A stretch of DNA of 64,000 nucleotides from Arthrobacter sp. FW306-2-2C-D06B (GTDB lineage: Bacteria > Actinomycetota > Actinomycetes > Actinomycetales > Micrococcaceae). Position numbers and translations under genes: made by a program. The stretch is from assembly GCF_021789175.1 (NCBI RefSeq), contig NZ_CP084560.1, positions 4,278,001-4,342,000 on the forward strand. The letters are read 5' to 3'. The notes under the pieces were generated by a model. The model was not told the origin of the DNA, searched no databases, and saw nothing but the letters and a program-made list of their open reading frames with translations. Positions 26,162-34,715 of the stretch are shown piece after piece. The number at the start of each line of letters is the position of its first letter. The stretch's first letter is position 1.

Positions 26162-27511
26162 CTAGTGCGTCTGCAGGGGCTGGCCCTTGGTTTCCTTCAG
26201 GAAGTAGACCGAGACAAGCGTGATGATGGCCGTGCCGATCGAGGCGTAGGCGGGAACCATGCTGTTGCCGGTGGCCTTGATGAGTTCGGTCATGACCAGC
26301 GGTGCGCTGCCGCCGAAGATGATGGTGCTGATGCTGAAGCCAATGCTGTACGCGCTGTAGCGGACGGTGGTGGGGAACATTTCAGTCAGCACGGTGTGGA
26401 CGACGGCGGCGTGGCCGGAGAACGCGATGGCCATCACGACCGTGGCAACACAGGCCAGCGGCATGTTGCCGGTGGTGATCATGGCAAACATCGGGTACGA
26501 AACCACGGCCATGAGCACGGCGGAAAGGGCCAACACGGGCTTGCGGCCGATACGGTCGGACAAGCGGGCCATGAGCGGGATCGCGATGATGATGGCCACC
26601 AGGCTGACGGCGGTCACGAGGAGTGCCTGGAGCATGGTGAAGTTGTTGCCCGCACCCAGCTGGGTCTTCAGGTATGTGGGCATGTAGGCGAACAGGAGGT
26701 AGTAGCCGGGGCCGTTCAGTGCGGGGAGGAAGATGGTCAGCGCGATGGCCTTGAGGTGTCGCTTGGACGTGAAGACGGTGCGCAGGGGGTTGCGTTCCAC
26801 CTCGTTGCGCTCACGGAGTGCCGCGAAGTGCGGGGTGTCTTCCATCTTGGAGCGGATGTAAAAGCCGACGTAGCCCAAGGGCAGGGCGAAGAGGAACGGG
26901 ATGCGCCACGCCCAGGATTGCATGGTCGAGTCGCCGAGGGTGGTGATGAGGCCGGCGGAGAGGGCGCTACCGAAAAGCAGGGCGCAGAAGGAACCGACCG
27001 CGATGAAGCTCATGGAGTAGTTGCGGTGCTTGTTGTGGGCGTATTCGCCCACGAAGGCCATGGCGCCTGCCACTTCGCCGCCGGCGGAGAAGCCCTGAAG
27101 GATGCGGAACAGTATCAGCAAGGCCGGAGCGGCCCAGAAGATGACTGAGTACGACGGGATGAGGCCGATGCACGCTGTCGCCCCGGAGATGAGGAGCAGG
27201 AGGACGGCGAGCAGGTTCTTGCGGCCCAGGCGGTCACCCAGGAAACCACAGATGACGCTGCCGAAGGGGCGGGCAAGGAAGCTCACCAGGAAGCCGACGT
27301 TGGTCAGAAGTAGGGAGCCGACGTCCTTGGAACCCATGATGTTCATGGCCAGGTACGTGGTCAGCAGGCCGTAGATGCCGTAGTCGTACCATTCCACGAA
27401 GGAACCCATGGTGCCGGCAAAGGTTGCCTTGCGCACCATCCTGCCGTCAGCGGTTACGACTTTGATTTGAGCGGTGTTCAGTTCCACTGAGTCCGTCGAT
27501 TGCTTTGTCAT
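26162..27511 (-). CDS. MHS-family MFS metabolite:proton symporter
   Basis: A 449-aa twelve-helix transporter. GSFVEWYDYGIYG near the N-terminus and RPFGSVICGFLGDRLGRKN are typical of the metabolite:H+ symporter group, whose members take up carboxylates, betaine, proline or aromatic acids. Its place between pxpA and the RraA-like gene suggests it imports the substrate of this cluster. The substrate itself cannot be read. Confidence 0.9.
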   Translation of the reverse strand: MTKQSTDSVELNTAQIKVVTADGRMVRKATFAGTMGSFVEWYDYGIYGLLTTYLAMNIMGSKDVGSLLLTNVGFLVSFLARPFGSVICGFLGDRLGRKNLLAVLLLLISGATACIGLIPSYSVIFWAAPALLILFRILQGFSAGGEVAGAMAFVGEYAHNKHRNYSMSFIAVGSFCALLFGSALSAGLITTLGDSTMQSWAWRIPFLFALPLGYVGFYIRSKMEDTPHFAALRERNEVERNPLRTVFTSKRHLKAIALTIFLPALNGPGYYLLFAYMPTYLKTQLGAGNNFTMLQALLVTAVSLVAIIIAIPLMARLSDRIGRKPVLALSAVLMAVVSYPMFAMITTGNMPLACVATVVMAIAFSGHAAVVHTVLTEMFPTTVRYSAYSIGFSISTIIFGGSAPLVMTELIKATGNSMVPAYASIGTAIITLVSVYFLKETKGQPLQTH

Positions 27512-27560
27512 GGTGGGTGCTTTCAGTCTATGAGGGGGCTGGGGTGGGAGAAAGCGGTGT

Positions 27561-28193
27561 TCAGCTGTATTCGCGGGTTATTTCCGCGGTCATCTCGGCC
27601 TCGTGCGCGGCCACGGCGATGACTCGTTCCAGGATTTCGGCGGCACGGGCCTGGGGGATGATGACCACTCCGTCGTCATCGGCGGCGACGATGTCGCCAG
27701 CCGAGCAGACGATGCCGCCGATTGCTACGGGTTCGCCGATGACTCCCGGGCCGTTCTTGAACGGACCGGCAGGGGTGACTCCGCGGGCAAAGACCGGGAA
27801 CTTGATTTCGGTGATGGTGGCGCGGTCGCGGATGTAACCGTCAATGACGGCTCCCGTGGCGCCCGCGGCTTCGAAGCGCTGGGACAGCTGCTCACCCACC
27901 AAGGCACGGTGTTCGTGGCCGAAGCCGTTGATCACCACCACGTCACCGGGCTGGATGTAGTTCAGCGCTTCGATGACTGCGGCGTTGTCTCCCGCGGCAC
28001 CGAGGACGGGGAGGGCCGAGCCGACGCAGCGGGCGCCTTCCCAGACCGGGCTGATTCCGCCGTCGACGATTCCGAGCCGCTCCATGGCGTCACCGATGTT
28101 TGCCACGGGGAACGCTTCGAAAGCGCGGACCAGTTCGCGGGGCGGCCTGGTCCATGATGCGGTGCGGACGGTCAGTTCGAGTGTTGTTGCCAT
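27561..28193 (-). CDS. RraA-like / HMG-aldolase-family protein
   Basis: A 210-aa protein of the RraA/dimethylmenaquinone-methyltransferase-like fold. GDVVVINGFG, a GEQLS glutamate and VIDGYIRD carry the Arg/Asp that bind metal and pyruvate in 4-hydroxy-4-methyl-2-oxoglutarate aldolases. As a catabolic-cluster member it is more likely a lyase than an RNase E inhibitor. The ATG at 28193 has AAAGG upstream; a frame to 28262 enters the promoter block. Confidence 0.83.
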   Translation of the reverse strand: MATTLELTVRTASWTRPPRELVRAFEAFPVANIGDAMERLGIVDGGISPVWEGARCVGSALPVLGAAGDNAAVIEALNYIQPGDVVVINGFGHEHRALVGEQLSQRFEAAGATGAVIDGYIRDRATITEIKFPVFARGVTPAGPFKNGPGVIGEPVAIGGIVCSAGDIVAADDDGVVIIPQARAAEILERVIAVAAHEAEMTAEITREYS

Positions 28194-28264
28194 TTTCTTC
28201 GCCTTTGGTTTCTTCCCAGGAGCCGGCGCTTTGGGCGTCGATCGTCTTGAGACGTCAATCACAT

Positions 28265-28301
28265 ATGAGAAGAGTTTCGCGTTTTAAATTCATGCCGTCA
28301 A
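28265..28301 (-). promoter_or_regulatory. Promoter and operator of the RraA-MFS-pxpABC operon (twin copy B)
   Basis: Read on the minus strand: TTGACG (28301-28296), 17 bases, GAAACT (28278-28273). The same left palindrome arm ATGAGAAGAGTTTC as copy A is present, but the right arm has changed (GCGT for TCAT). About 30 bases are shared with the region before the SDR gene. Confidence 0.65.
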
Positions 28302-28405
28302 GGGTTTCCCGTTACGGGCATGTAAATGATTCGCAACCATGGCTCGCACGCGTCTTGGTTCTGACGGCGGACCCCTCGGCAGGGATTGTGCGGGAGAATA
28401 GCTAC

Positions 28406-28426
28406 GACTGGACATTCTGACCAGTC
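28406..28426. promoter_or_regulatory. Candidate AsnC operator
   Basis: GACTGG (28406-28411) and CCAGTC (28421-28426) form an inverted repeat with nine bases between, 33 bases before the AsnC-type regulator start. The 6-9-6 geometry is the same as the site before the Lrp-LysE pair at 31184. Confidence 0.45.
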
Positions 28427-28459
28427 AGGCCTTCGGCGACTAGGCAGAAAGCGGTAGCG

Positions 28460-28918
28460 ATGCAGGAATTGGATTCAACAGACAAGCGCATCCTTGCCGC
28501 GCTCGACGACGACCCCCGGGTGCCGATCATGGTCCTCGCCCAGCGCTTGGGCTTGGCGCGAGGCACCGTCCAGTCGCGCCTTGAGCGCATGTCGGCGTCG
28601 GGCGCCTTGCGTCCGAACAGCAGCCGCGTGTTGCCTTCTGCGCTGGGCCGCGGCGTTGCGGCGGCGGTGAGTGCGGAGCTGGATCAGAGCCGCCTGAACG
28701 AGGCGATCGCTGCCCTGCGTAACATCCCCGAGGTGCTTGAATGCCATGCGCCAGCCGGGGACACCGACCTCATCATCCGCGTGGTCGCCACAAGCCCCGA
28801 CGATCTATACCGGGTGTCCGAAGAGATCAGGCTGTGCCCCGGAATCGTGCGCACGTCCACCAGCATGTTCCTGCGCGAGGTGATTCCGTACCGCACGACG
28901 GGGTTACTGAGGGGCTGA
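28460..28918 (+). CDS. Lrp/AsnC-family transcriptional regulator
   Basis: A 152-aa protein with an N-terminal helix-turn-helix (DKRILAALDDDPRVPIMVLAQ, LARGTVQSRL) and a C-terminal RAM/ligand domain (about 70-145). It is divergent from the RraA-MFS-pxp operon and is the obvious candidate to control it. A 6-9-6 inverted repeat lies before its start. The stop is two bases from the convergent DUF222 gene. Confidence 0.88.
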   Translation: MQELDSTDKRILAALDDDPRVPIMVLAQRLGLARGTVQSRLERMSASGALRPNSSRVLPSALGRGVAAAVSAELDQSRLNEAIAALRNIPEVLECHAPAGDTDLIIRVVATSPDDLYRVSEEIRLCPGIVRTSTSMFLREVIPYRTTGLLRG

Positions 28919-28920
28919 GG

Positions 28921-30639
28921 TCATATTTGGAAGTAGTGGTTTCTTCGGGGTGTCCGGTGCGGGTCGGTGTGGGGTGGCGGGATGAACCAGGGGACGCCTG
29001 CGCGGACCTGGATGTGCCAGTCTTCCTTGTGGATCAGGTGGTGGTGATGACTGCACAGCAGCGTCCCGTTCGCGGCGCTCGTGGGTCCGCCGCGGGACCA
29101 GTACTCGACGTGGTGGGCCTCGCACCACGGGGCCGGCATGGTGCAGCCGGGGAACGCGCAGCCCTTGTCCCGCGCCGTGATGGCCTTGCGGATATGCGGC
29201 GGGAAGATCCTGGAGGCGCGCCCGATGTCCAGGACCTGGCCCTCGGTGCCCAGGACCACGGGGATGATATCCGCGTCGCAGGCGAGCTTCCGCAACGTCG
29301 CCGCCGGCACGGGACCCGTGAACGTGAAGGACCCGGTGCCGCTGCCCTGCCGGGGCCGGTTGAACAGGGCAGGCTGCCCGGGCTGCGGGTCCTGGCTGTC
29401 TTGGGGGAAGAGGTCGCGGTGGTCGATGGTGGCCAGGATCTGCGGTCGGTGGCCGCCCGTGGCGGGCAGGGACCCGGTGGCCAGGGCGAGCCGGCAGGCG
29501 CCGACCAGACCGTCCAGGAGCTTCTGCGCCCTCGAACGCCGGTCCAGCGGCCCGGCATTCTCCGGCGCCTCGCCGGACGAATCAGCAGACAGATCGGCGG
29601 ACGAATCGCCGGACGAATCGGCGGACGAATCGCCGAAGAAACCGCCGGAGGGTTCCACGCAGGCAGGAACCGCGCCCCGGAGTACGCCGCCTTGGCGGGT
29701 GCGGGGGTTGGCGGCGGTGTTCATGACCGTGAGCAGGTGTTCGTATTGTTCGGCGGTGGCGAAGATCTCCACGTGCGCCAGGCCGTGCTTGGGGCGGCGC
29801 AGGAACGCCCCTTGGTGGTGGCGGAGGGATTCTTCGGACGGTTCCGGGCCGTCCTGGTCGATCGCCTCGACCCAGCGCCGGGCCACCCTGGCCAGGAAGT
29901 CCTGGTCGTTTTCCGCCGCGGTGCGGGCCAGGGTGTGTTCCATTTCCGCGGCTTTCTCCGGGGCGCACAGCGGGCGCACCTTCGCCACGGCCATGGTGAT
30001 GATCCCGGCCGCACCGGATCCGATCACCCCGGAGGCCAGCGCCGCGGCCGTTTCCCCGTGCCGGGCGGGGACGGTTTGCCCGGTGAGTCCCCGGCGCGGC
30101 AGCAGCTCCCGGGCCAGGGCGAGCCGGCGCCTGGCCTCGGCGGCGCTGATGCGCAGCAACGACCGCAGATGCTCGGCCGTGGACCTGAACTCCGCACCCC
30201 GGGCGCTTCCCGTTCCCACCGAGCCGGAGCCCGTGTCCGCGCCTGTGTCCGCGTCGGCGGCCCAGCCGGTGGTCCAGCCTGTTGTCCAGCCGGGCCGGGT
30301 GGCGGGTTCATCGTTCCGGGCCTGGTCCAGCCCGGCCGCGGCGAGCAGTTGGAGATAATCCAGGGTGCGAGAGAGTTCCTCCACCCCGGACGCGAACGCG
30401 ACAGCCTCCTCGAGACCCAGGACTCCGACGTCGTCGGCCGCCTTTTCGGCCAGCGACCTCACTGCCACCACGGCCCTGTCCAGGGCGCCCTGCCGGCCGC
30501 CCGGATCCAGCAACGCCAGCCCGCCCGGAACCGGGCCCGGAACCCCGGCAAGATGCGGAACACGGGTAAGGCGGGACACCCCTGAAAGCCCGCGGGACGC
30601 AAGGCCCTGCCGGGTGTCGAAGTATCCGATGGCTTCCAT
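28921..30639 (-). CDS. DUF222 / 13E12-type protein with C-terminal HNH nuclease domain
   Basis: A 572-aa protein common in actinobacteria. An N-terminal DUF222 region (about 60-400) ends in an HNH motif: CAFPGCTMPAPWCEAHHVEYW, then GTLLCSHHHHLIHK. Two low-complexity tracts interrupt it: TGWTTGW/ADTGADTG near 110-130, and a repeated SSADSSGD-like tract near 335-355 encoded by 12-bp tandem repeats (about 29576-29640). The role is unknown. These genes are usually multi-copy and of variable length. Confidence 0.85.
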   Translation of the reverse strand: MEAIGYFDTRQGLASRGLSGVSRLTRVPHLAGVPGPVPGGLALLDPGGRQGALDRAVVAVRSLAEKAADDVGVLGLEEAVAFASGVEELSRTLDYLQLLAAAGLDQARNDEPATRPGWTTGWTTGWAADADTGADTGSGSVGTGSARGAEFRSTAEHLRSLLRISAAEARRRLALARELLPRRGLTGQTVPARHGETAAALASGVIGSGAAGIITMAVAKVRPLCAPEKAAEMEHTLARTAAENDQDFLARVARRWVEAIDQDGPEPSEESLRHHQGAFLRRPKHGLAHVEIFATAEQYEHLLTVMNTAANPRTRQGGVLRGAVPACVEPSGGFFGDSSADSSGDSSADLSADSSGEAPENAGPLDRRSRAQKLLDGLVGACRLALATGSLPATGGHRPQILATIDHRDLFPQDSQDPQPGQPALFNRPRQGSGTGSFTFTGPVPAATLRKLACDADIIPVVLGTEGQVLDIGRASRIFPPHIRKAITARDKGCAFPGCTMPAPWCEAHHVEYWSRGGPTSAANGTLLCSHHHHLIHKEDWHIQVRAGVPWFIPPPHTDPHRTPRRNHYFQI

Positions 30640-30678
30640 GGAAACACTCTGCCAGGAGGCTCCGACATTTAACCGAAC

Positions 30679-31134
30679 TCAGACCGGCGGCCCCGCGTTC
30701 GACTTCAGGTTCTTCATCACCAATGTCGAGTTGAGGCGTTCGACGGCGGGAAGTGCCGAGAGCTGGTCGTCGTAGAAGCGTTGGTAGGCCGGAAGATCGG
30801 CGGCGATCACGCGGAGGAGGTAATCCGGCGACCCGAAGAGCCGTTGGGCCTCGACGATGTTCGGAATGGCCGCGACCCGGTCTTCGAACTCCGACATCGT
30901 GGCGCGGTCGGCCTGACGTAGGGTCACAAAGACTATCGCCTCGAATCCCAAGCCAATCGCCCCCGGATCGATGTCTGCCCTGTACCCCCGAATCACGCCC
31001 GAAGCCTCGAGATCCCGCAGCCTTCGATGGCACGGAGCCACCGTCAATCCCACCTTGGCGGCGAGCGCGGTGGCAGTCATTCGACCATCCTCTTTGAGGT
31101 GGCGCAAAATAGTTCTGTCTATTCCATCAATCAC
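30679..31134 (-). CDS. Lrp/AsnC-family regulator of the adjacent amino-acid exporter
   Basis: A 151-aa Lrp protein: DRTILRHLKEDGRMTATALAAKVGL and TVAPCHRRLRDLEASGVI form the helix-turn-helix, followed by a RAM domain. It is divergent from a LysE-family exporter, a pairing that typically senses an amino acid and induces its export. The GTG start lies six bases after a TAAGAT -10-like box with no ribosome site, suggesting a leaderless mRNA. Confidence 0.88.
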   Translation of the reverse strand: MIDGIDRTILRHLKEDGRMTATALAAKVGLTVAPCHRRLRDLEASGVIRGYRADIDPGAIGLGFEAIVFVTLRQADRATMSEFEDRVAAIPNIVEAQRLFGSPDYLLRVIAADLPAYQRFYDDQLSALPAVERLNSTLVMKNLKSNAGPPV

Positions 31135-31183
31135 GCAAATATCTTACCGAAATTCCGGCAAGCCTGGCTAAAGATGGGAACAC

Positions 31184-31204
31184 TTATGGGCCGATTTTCC
31201 ATAA
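31184..31204. promoter_or_regulatory. Candidate Lrp operator between regulator and exporter
   Basis: TTATGG (31184-31189) and CCATAA (31199-31204) form an inverted repeat with a nine-base centre, midway between the divergent regulator and LysE genes. Confidence 0.5.
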
Positions 31205-31237
31205 AGTTCATGGTGTAACCACCAGCCAGGAGCCACC

Positions 31238-31873
31238 ATGAATCCGCACCTTTTCCTCGCCTTCGTCATTGTCGCCGTCACCTTGGCGTGCACCCCGGGC
31301 GTCGATTGGGCGTATTCGATTGCCGCAGGCCTGCGGCAGCGCAGCTTCCTCCCCGCCGTGGCCGGCCTGTGTAGCGGCTACGTCCTGCATACGGCTCTTC
31401 TGGTGGCCGGACTCGCGGCCCTCCTGACGGGAGTTCCGGGGCTTCTTGGCTGGCTGACGATCGCGGGCGCAGCCTATTTGCTCTGGCTCGGCGTGAGCAC
31501 CGTGCGCTCGTGGCGCGGCGCAAGCTTCAGTGCGGATGACGCCGTCGGGCAGTCCCGAAACCAGTTGCGCACCTTCCTGCAAGGCATGGGCACAAGCGGC
31601 ATCAACCCCAAAGGACTGCTGTTCTTCCTCGCGCTGGTGCCGCAATTCGTGAGCCCCGAGGCGTCCTTGCCAGTGGCGGTGCAGTCAGGCGTGCTGGGCC
31701 TCACGTTCGTGTTGTTGGCGGGAGCCATTTACACAGCAGTAGCGCTGACTTCACGAAAGCTGCTTCAGTCCCGGCCTTCTGCCGCACGTATGGTCACCCT
31801 CAGCAGCGGCATCATCATGATGGGGCTCGGGGCTGTTCTGTTGGGCGAACAGCTGCTTCCCATGCTCCGGTGA
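31238..31873 (+). CDS. LysE/RhtB-family amino-acid exporter
   Basis: A 211-aa membrane protein with about six helices. The N-terminal TPGVDWAYSIAAGLRQRS is the RhtB-family loop, here with VDW in place of the usual PG-x pattern. GINPKGLLFFLALVPQF is also typical. It exports an amino acid under control of the divergent Lrp regulator. GGAG lies upstream of the ATG. The cargo is unknown. Confidence 0.87.
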   Translation: MNPHLFLAFVIVAVTLACTPGVDWAYSIAAGLRQRSFLPAVAGLCSGYVLHTALLVAGLAALLTGVPGLLGWLTIAGAAYLLWLGVSTVRSWRGASFSADDAVGQSRNQLRTFLQGMGTSGINPKGLLFFLALVPQFVSPEASLPVAVQSGVLGLTFVLLAGAIYTAVALTSRKLLQSRPSAARMVTLSSGIIMMGLGAVLLGEQLLPMLR

Positions 31874-31931
31874 CCCCCGTCAGCTAAGGGCGCTCTGGTC
31901 TTCTGCAGCAGGGCGGCCTATCGTCGGCTTC

Positions 31932-32255
31932 ATGTCCACTGACTTTTCATCGCTCATAGAGTCCTTCAAGCAGCTCGGAGTCTCAAGGGCTTACGGCGCT
32001 CCCTTGCAGATCGGCGGAGAGGAGCTGATCCCGGTAGCCCTGGTGTCATTTGGATTCGGAGGAGGCAGCGATGGAGGCAATGCCGCCGGCGGTGGTGGAG
32101 GCGGTCTCGTGCTCCCTGTCGGGGTCTATGGCCGCAACGCGAGCGGACGCGTGACCTTCCAGCCGAACACCGTTGTTGTCCTGGCGATGCTACTCCCGCT
32201 TGTCGGCGCCGTGGGGGTCTCCATTCGCGGAGTCCTCCGCGCGCTCCGGGCCTAA
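31932..32255 (+). CDS. YtfJ/GerW-like small protein
   Basis: A 107-aa protein. GAPLQIGGEELIPVALVSFGFGGG followed by a Gly-rich tract and GGGGLVLPVGVYGRN resembles the YtfJ (sporulation protein GerW) domain that also occurs in non-sporulating actinobacteria. The C-terminus has one hydrophobic segment (VVVLAMLLPLVGAVGVSI). The function outside spore formers is not known. Confidence 0.7.
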   Translation: MSTDFSSLIESFKQLGVSRAYGAPLQIGGEELIPVALVSFGFGGGSDGGNAAGGGGGGLVLPVGVYGRNASGRVTFQPNTVVVLAMLLPLVGAVGVSIRGVLRALRA

Positions 32256-32298
32256 CCGCCCGGCTCCCGGCTCCCGCCGCCGTCGTCGGCTTGCCGGC

Positions 32299-33288
32299 TC
32301 AGTCGTCCGGTTCGCCGAAGTCCTTGTTCCACATCCGGCGTACCTCGACGTCCTTACGAATCCCGTCGACAGCGTCCAGCTCGCTCTCCTCCGGCTTGCC
32401 GCGCAGAACCCGCCTAGGGACGAGAGGCCGCGGGTTGGGCCTCCGCCTGACTTCAAGCTTCGACAAGGCCCTGTCCGTGAGCGCGTCATTACGCAAGGCG
32501 AGGCTGGTCTTCTTCCTCCGGAGTACCTCCGCGAGAGCGGCCTGTGCCGCCTCCCGCTCCCCCAGCGCCCTGAGCGACTGCGCGCGAATCAGCAGAAGCG
32601 CCGCCGAGAGGTCGTCCGTGTTGCGCAGGCCTTCAGTCCAAGCGACGACGTCGGTGTGCCGCTCGAGCGCCGCGGCCGCGGTGCAGCGGGCCAAGGCGGA
32701 GGGCAACGACGGCGGCAAGCTGGCCAGGATGTCCAGGGCCTCCTCCGTCTGGCCCGTCTCCCGGAAGCAATGCGAGAGGGCAAGGTACACGGACTCTTCG
32801 CTGAACAGGACGGGAACGTCAATCCGCTCCGCTACCTCGACCCGCGTAACCACCCTTCGGAGGTAGCTTGAGGAGAACTGGCTGGCGGCGTCATCGATGC
32901 GTATGGACAAGCCCCTCTGCAGCAATTCGGACGCGCGGAGATATCCGCCGTGTTTGTACACAAGCAGCCCGGCGATCACATAGCACAGGCCCGCCCAGCC
33001 GGGGTAGGTGCGCGCCAGGGTGATGAGCCGGTCTGGTTCCGTGCTGGTAAATACGGCCTCGTACACCGATTTGGCGGTCTTGCCGGACAGGCGTTTAAGC
33101 CTGGGAGCATCCCCGGCGACGTCGATCCGGCCAGCCGTTTTTCCTGTCAGGACGCCCCAAATCGCACTGCTCAAGCCCTCAGCCAGTCCACCTACCGATG
33201 TGCGGACATGTCCGTTCCGGAACGGCGTGATTTCCCTGGTGTCCGCAAAAATCGCGCGGCGGACTCCGGAAGCCGATGGCTCACTCAC
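32299..33288 (-). CDS. Hypothetical helical-repeat (TPR-like) protein
   Basis: A 329-aa protein rich in Leu, Ala and Arg, with repeated helix pairs such as LARTYPGWAGLCYVIAGLLVYKHGGYLRASELLQRGL and ALSHCFRETGQTEEALDILASL that read as degenerate tetratricopeptide repeats. No catalytic motif is visible, and there is no signal peptide. The opening GTG at 33288 lacks a clear ribosome site. I do not recognise a named family. Confidence 0.7.
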   Translation of the reverse strand: MSEPSASGVRRAIFADTREITPFRNGHVRTSVGGLAEGLSSAIWGVLTGKTAGRIDVAGDAPRLKRLSGKTAKSVYEAVFTSTEPDRLITLARTYPGWAGLCYVIAGLLVYKHGGYLRASELLQRGLSIRIDDAASQFSSSYLRRVVTRVEVAERIDVPVLFSEESVYLALSHCFRETGQTEEALDILASLPPSLPSALARCTAAAALERHTDVVAWTEGLRNTDDLSAALLLIRAQSLRALGEREAAQAALAEVLRRKKTSLALRNDALTDRALSKLEVRRRPNPRPLVPRRVLRGKPEESELDAVDGIRKDVEVRRMWNKDFGEPDD

Positions 33289-33439
33289 AGTTGCCGTGCC
33301 GTCGCAGGATAAAGCGTCTCAGAATTGGGCATCACAGAACCATGCTAGCTGCGCTTGTCCCGGCCTCTCCCCTCTATTTCCGGGGTTTTCGGGAGTAAGA
33401 TATCTTCGTCGGCAGGGTTCCGACTCCTTGCCGCGATAC

Positions 33440-33459
33440 GGCCCTCCATTTGGAGGGCC
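33440..33459 (+). other. Hairpin in the leader of the DUF4383 gene
   Basis: GGCCCTCC-ATTT-GGAGGGCC is a perfect 8-bp stem with a four-base loop, 27 bases before the ATG at 33486. It may be an mRNA stability or attenuation element. Confidence 0.45.
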
Positions 33460-33485
33460 GATGGAAATCGTGATCGGGAGGAGCT

Positions 33486-33956
33486 ATGACCACTGCTTCA
33501 CACCCCGCGCAGCACCACGCGATGGGGCTGACGCTCCACAACACAGCACTGGGTTTGGGCTGGGTTTTCCTGGCTGTTGGCGTCTTGGGATTTATCCCGG
33601 GCATCACCAGCAATTACGGCGCCATGACCTTCGCAGGACATGACTCGGGCGCCATGCTTCTTGGAATCTTCCAAGTATCCGTCCTGCACAATATTGTCCA
33701 TTTGCTGTTCGGCGCAGCAGGCCTGTACTTCGCAAGGACTGGAAGGATGGCGCGCGGTTACCTCATCGGTGGCGGCGCAATCTACCTCGTGCTGTGGATC
33801 TACGGCCTGATCACCGCGTCGAACATGAGCGCTGATTTCGTGCCCATGAACGCCGCGGACGACTGGCTGCACCTGGTTCTCGGTGTCGTCATGGTTGCCC
33901 TTGGCATTTGGCTTGGACGCGACTTAAGGGAGGAGTCGAAGGGCCGCGCCATGTAG
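33486..33956 (+). CDS. DUF4383 family membrane protein
   Basis: A 156-aa protein with four hydrophobic segments. GLGWVFLAVGVLGFIPG, LHNIVHLLFGAAGL and NAADDWLHLVLGVVMVALG are the DUF4383 blocks. The function is unknown. GGGAGGAG stands before the ATG. It converges with the two-component regulator gene and ends before a terminator hairpin. Confidence 0.85.
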   Translation: MTTASHPAQHHAMGLTLHNTALGLGWVFLAVGVLGFIPGITSNYGAMTFAGHDSGAMLLGIFQVSVLHNIVHLLFGAAGLYFARTGRMARGYLIGGGAIYLVLWIYGLITASNMSADFVPMNAADDWLHLVLGVVMVALGIWLGRDLREESKGRAM

Positions 33957-33993
33957 CGCCCCCTGACTCTGCAGCACTCTGCAGTTGCACGAC

Positions 33994-34028
33994 GGCGACC
34001 GCCCCTTTTCCGGGCGGCCGCCGCCTTT
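33994..34028. terminator. Terminator hairpin between convergent genes
   Basis: GGCGACCGCCC (33994-34004) and GGGCGGCCGCC (34012-34022) form a GC-rich stem (nine of eleven pairs) around CTTTTCC, followed by TTT. It lies between the DUF4383 gene and the convergent response-regulator gene. Confidence 0.6.
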
Positions 34029-34040
34029 GAATCCGGGCGC

Positions 34041-34715
34041 CTACCCGAGAAGCCGATGTTCGTAGGCAAAGGCCACCAGCTGAAGCCTCGTGCGGAGCCC
34101 CAGCTTGCTGAGCACACTGCGCAGATGGGATTTCACTGTCGCCTCGGAGACAAACAGGCTCTGCGCCATCTCGGCGTTCCCCAAGCCTTTGGCCGCCAGC
34201 AGGAACACATCCCGCTCGCGCGGAGACAGCTCGTCCATCACGGTAAGGTCCGGCCCGGCGACCGGTACCGTCCTGGCCGCGTGCTGGAAGAGCTCGTGAA
34301 CCGAACCGGGTGCGATCACCGAGTATCCCGAATACACGGTTCGGATGGCGGCCAGCAGGAATTCCGGCTCGGCGCTCTTGAGCAGGTATCCGCTGGCTCC
34401 CGCCTGCACGGCGTCAACCACGGCTTGGTCCCTGTTGAAGGTGGTCAGGGCGATGATCTTTGGCTTGTCCGCTCCCGCCGCATCGGCTTCCTCCGTGATG
34501 CGCCGTGTGGCCTCGACTCCATCCAGGACGGGCATCCGAAGATCCATCAGCATGACGTCCGGCCGCTGCTTTGCCGCGAGCGCCACGGCTTGTTCGCCGT
34601 CGTCGGCCTCCCAGGCCACGTCCATGTCCGCTTGGCTCTGCACCAGCATGCGGATGCCGGAGCGGAACAGTGGTTGGTCGTCCACCAAGGCAACCGTGAT
34701 GGGTGTTTCAGCCAC
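34041..34715 (-). CDS. NarL/LuxR-type response regulator
   Basis: A 224-aa response regulator: receiver domain with VALVDDQPLFRSG and phospho-acceptor D58 in MLMDLRMP, then a LuxR helix-turn-helix (LSPRERDVFLLAAKGLGNAEMAQSLFVSEATVKSHL). The GTG at 34715 overlaps the kinase stop by eight bases; the longer frame to 34856 is Arg-rich antisense-like sequence inside the kinase gene. It is phosphorylated by the kinase encoded upstream. Confidence 0.9.
   Translation of the reverse strand: MAETPITVALVDDQPLFRSGIRMLVQSQADMDVAWEADDGEQAVALAAKQRPDVMLMDLRMPVLDGVEATRRITEEADAAGADKPKIIALTTFNRDQAVVDAVQAGASGYLLKSAEPEFLLAAIRTVYSGYSVIAPGSVHELFQHAARTVPVAGPDLTVMDELSPRERDVFLLAAKGLGNAEMAQSLFVSEATVKSHLRSVLSKLGLRTRLQLVAFAYEHRLLG

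Noticed and set aside
28741..30585. 614-aa plus-strand open frame
   Set aside because: Antisense shadow of the DUF222-HNH gene, rich in Arg/Gly/Pro, with no domain.
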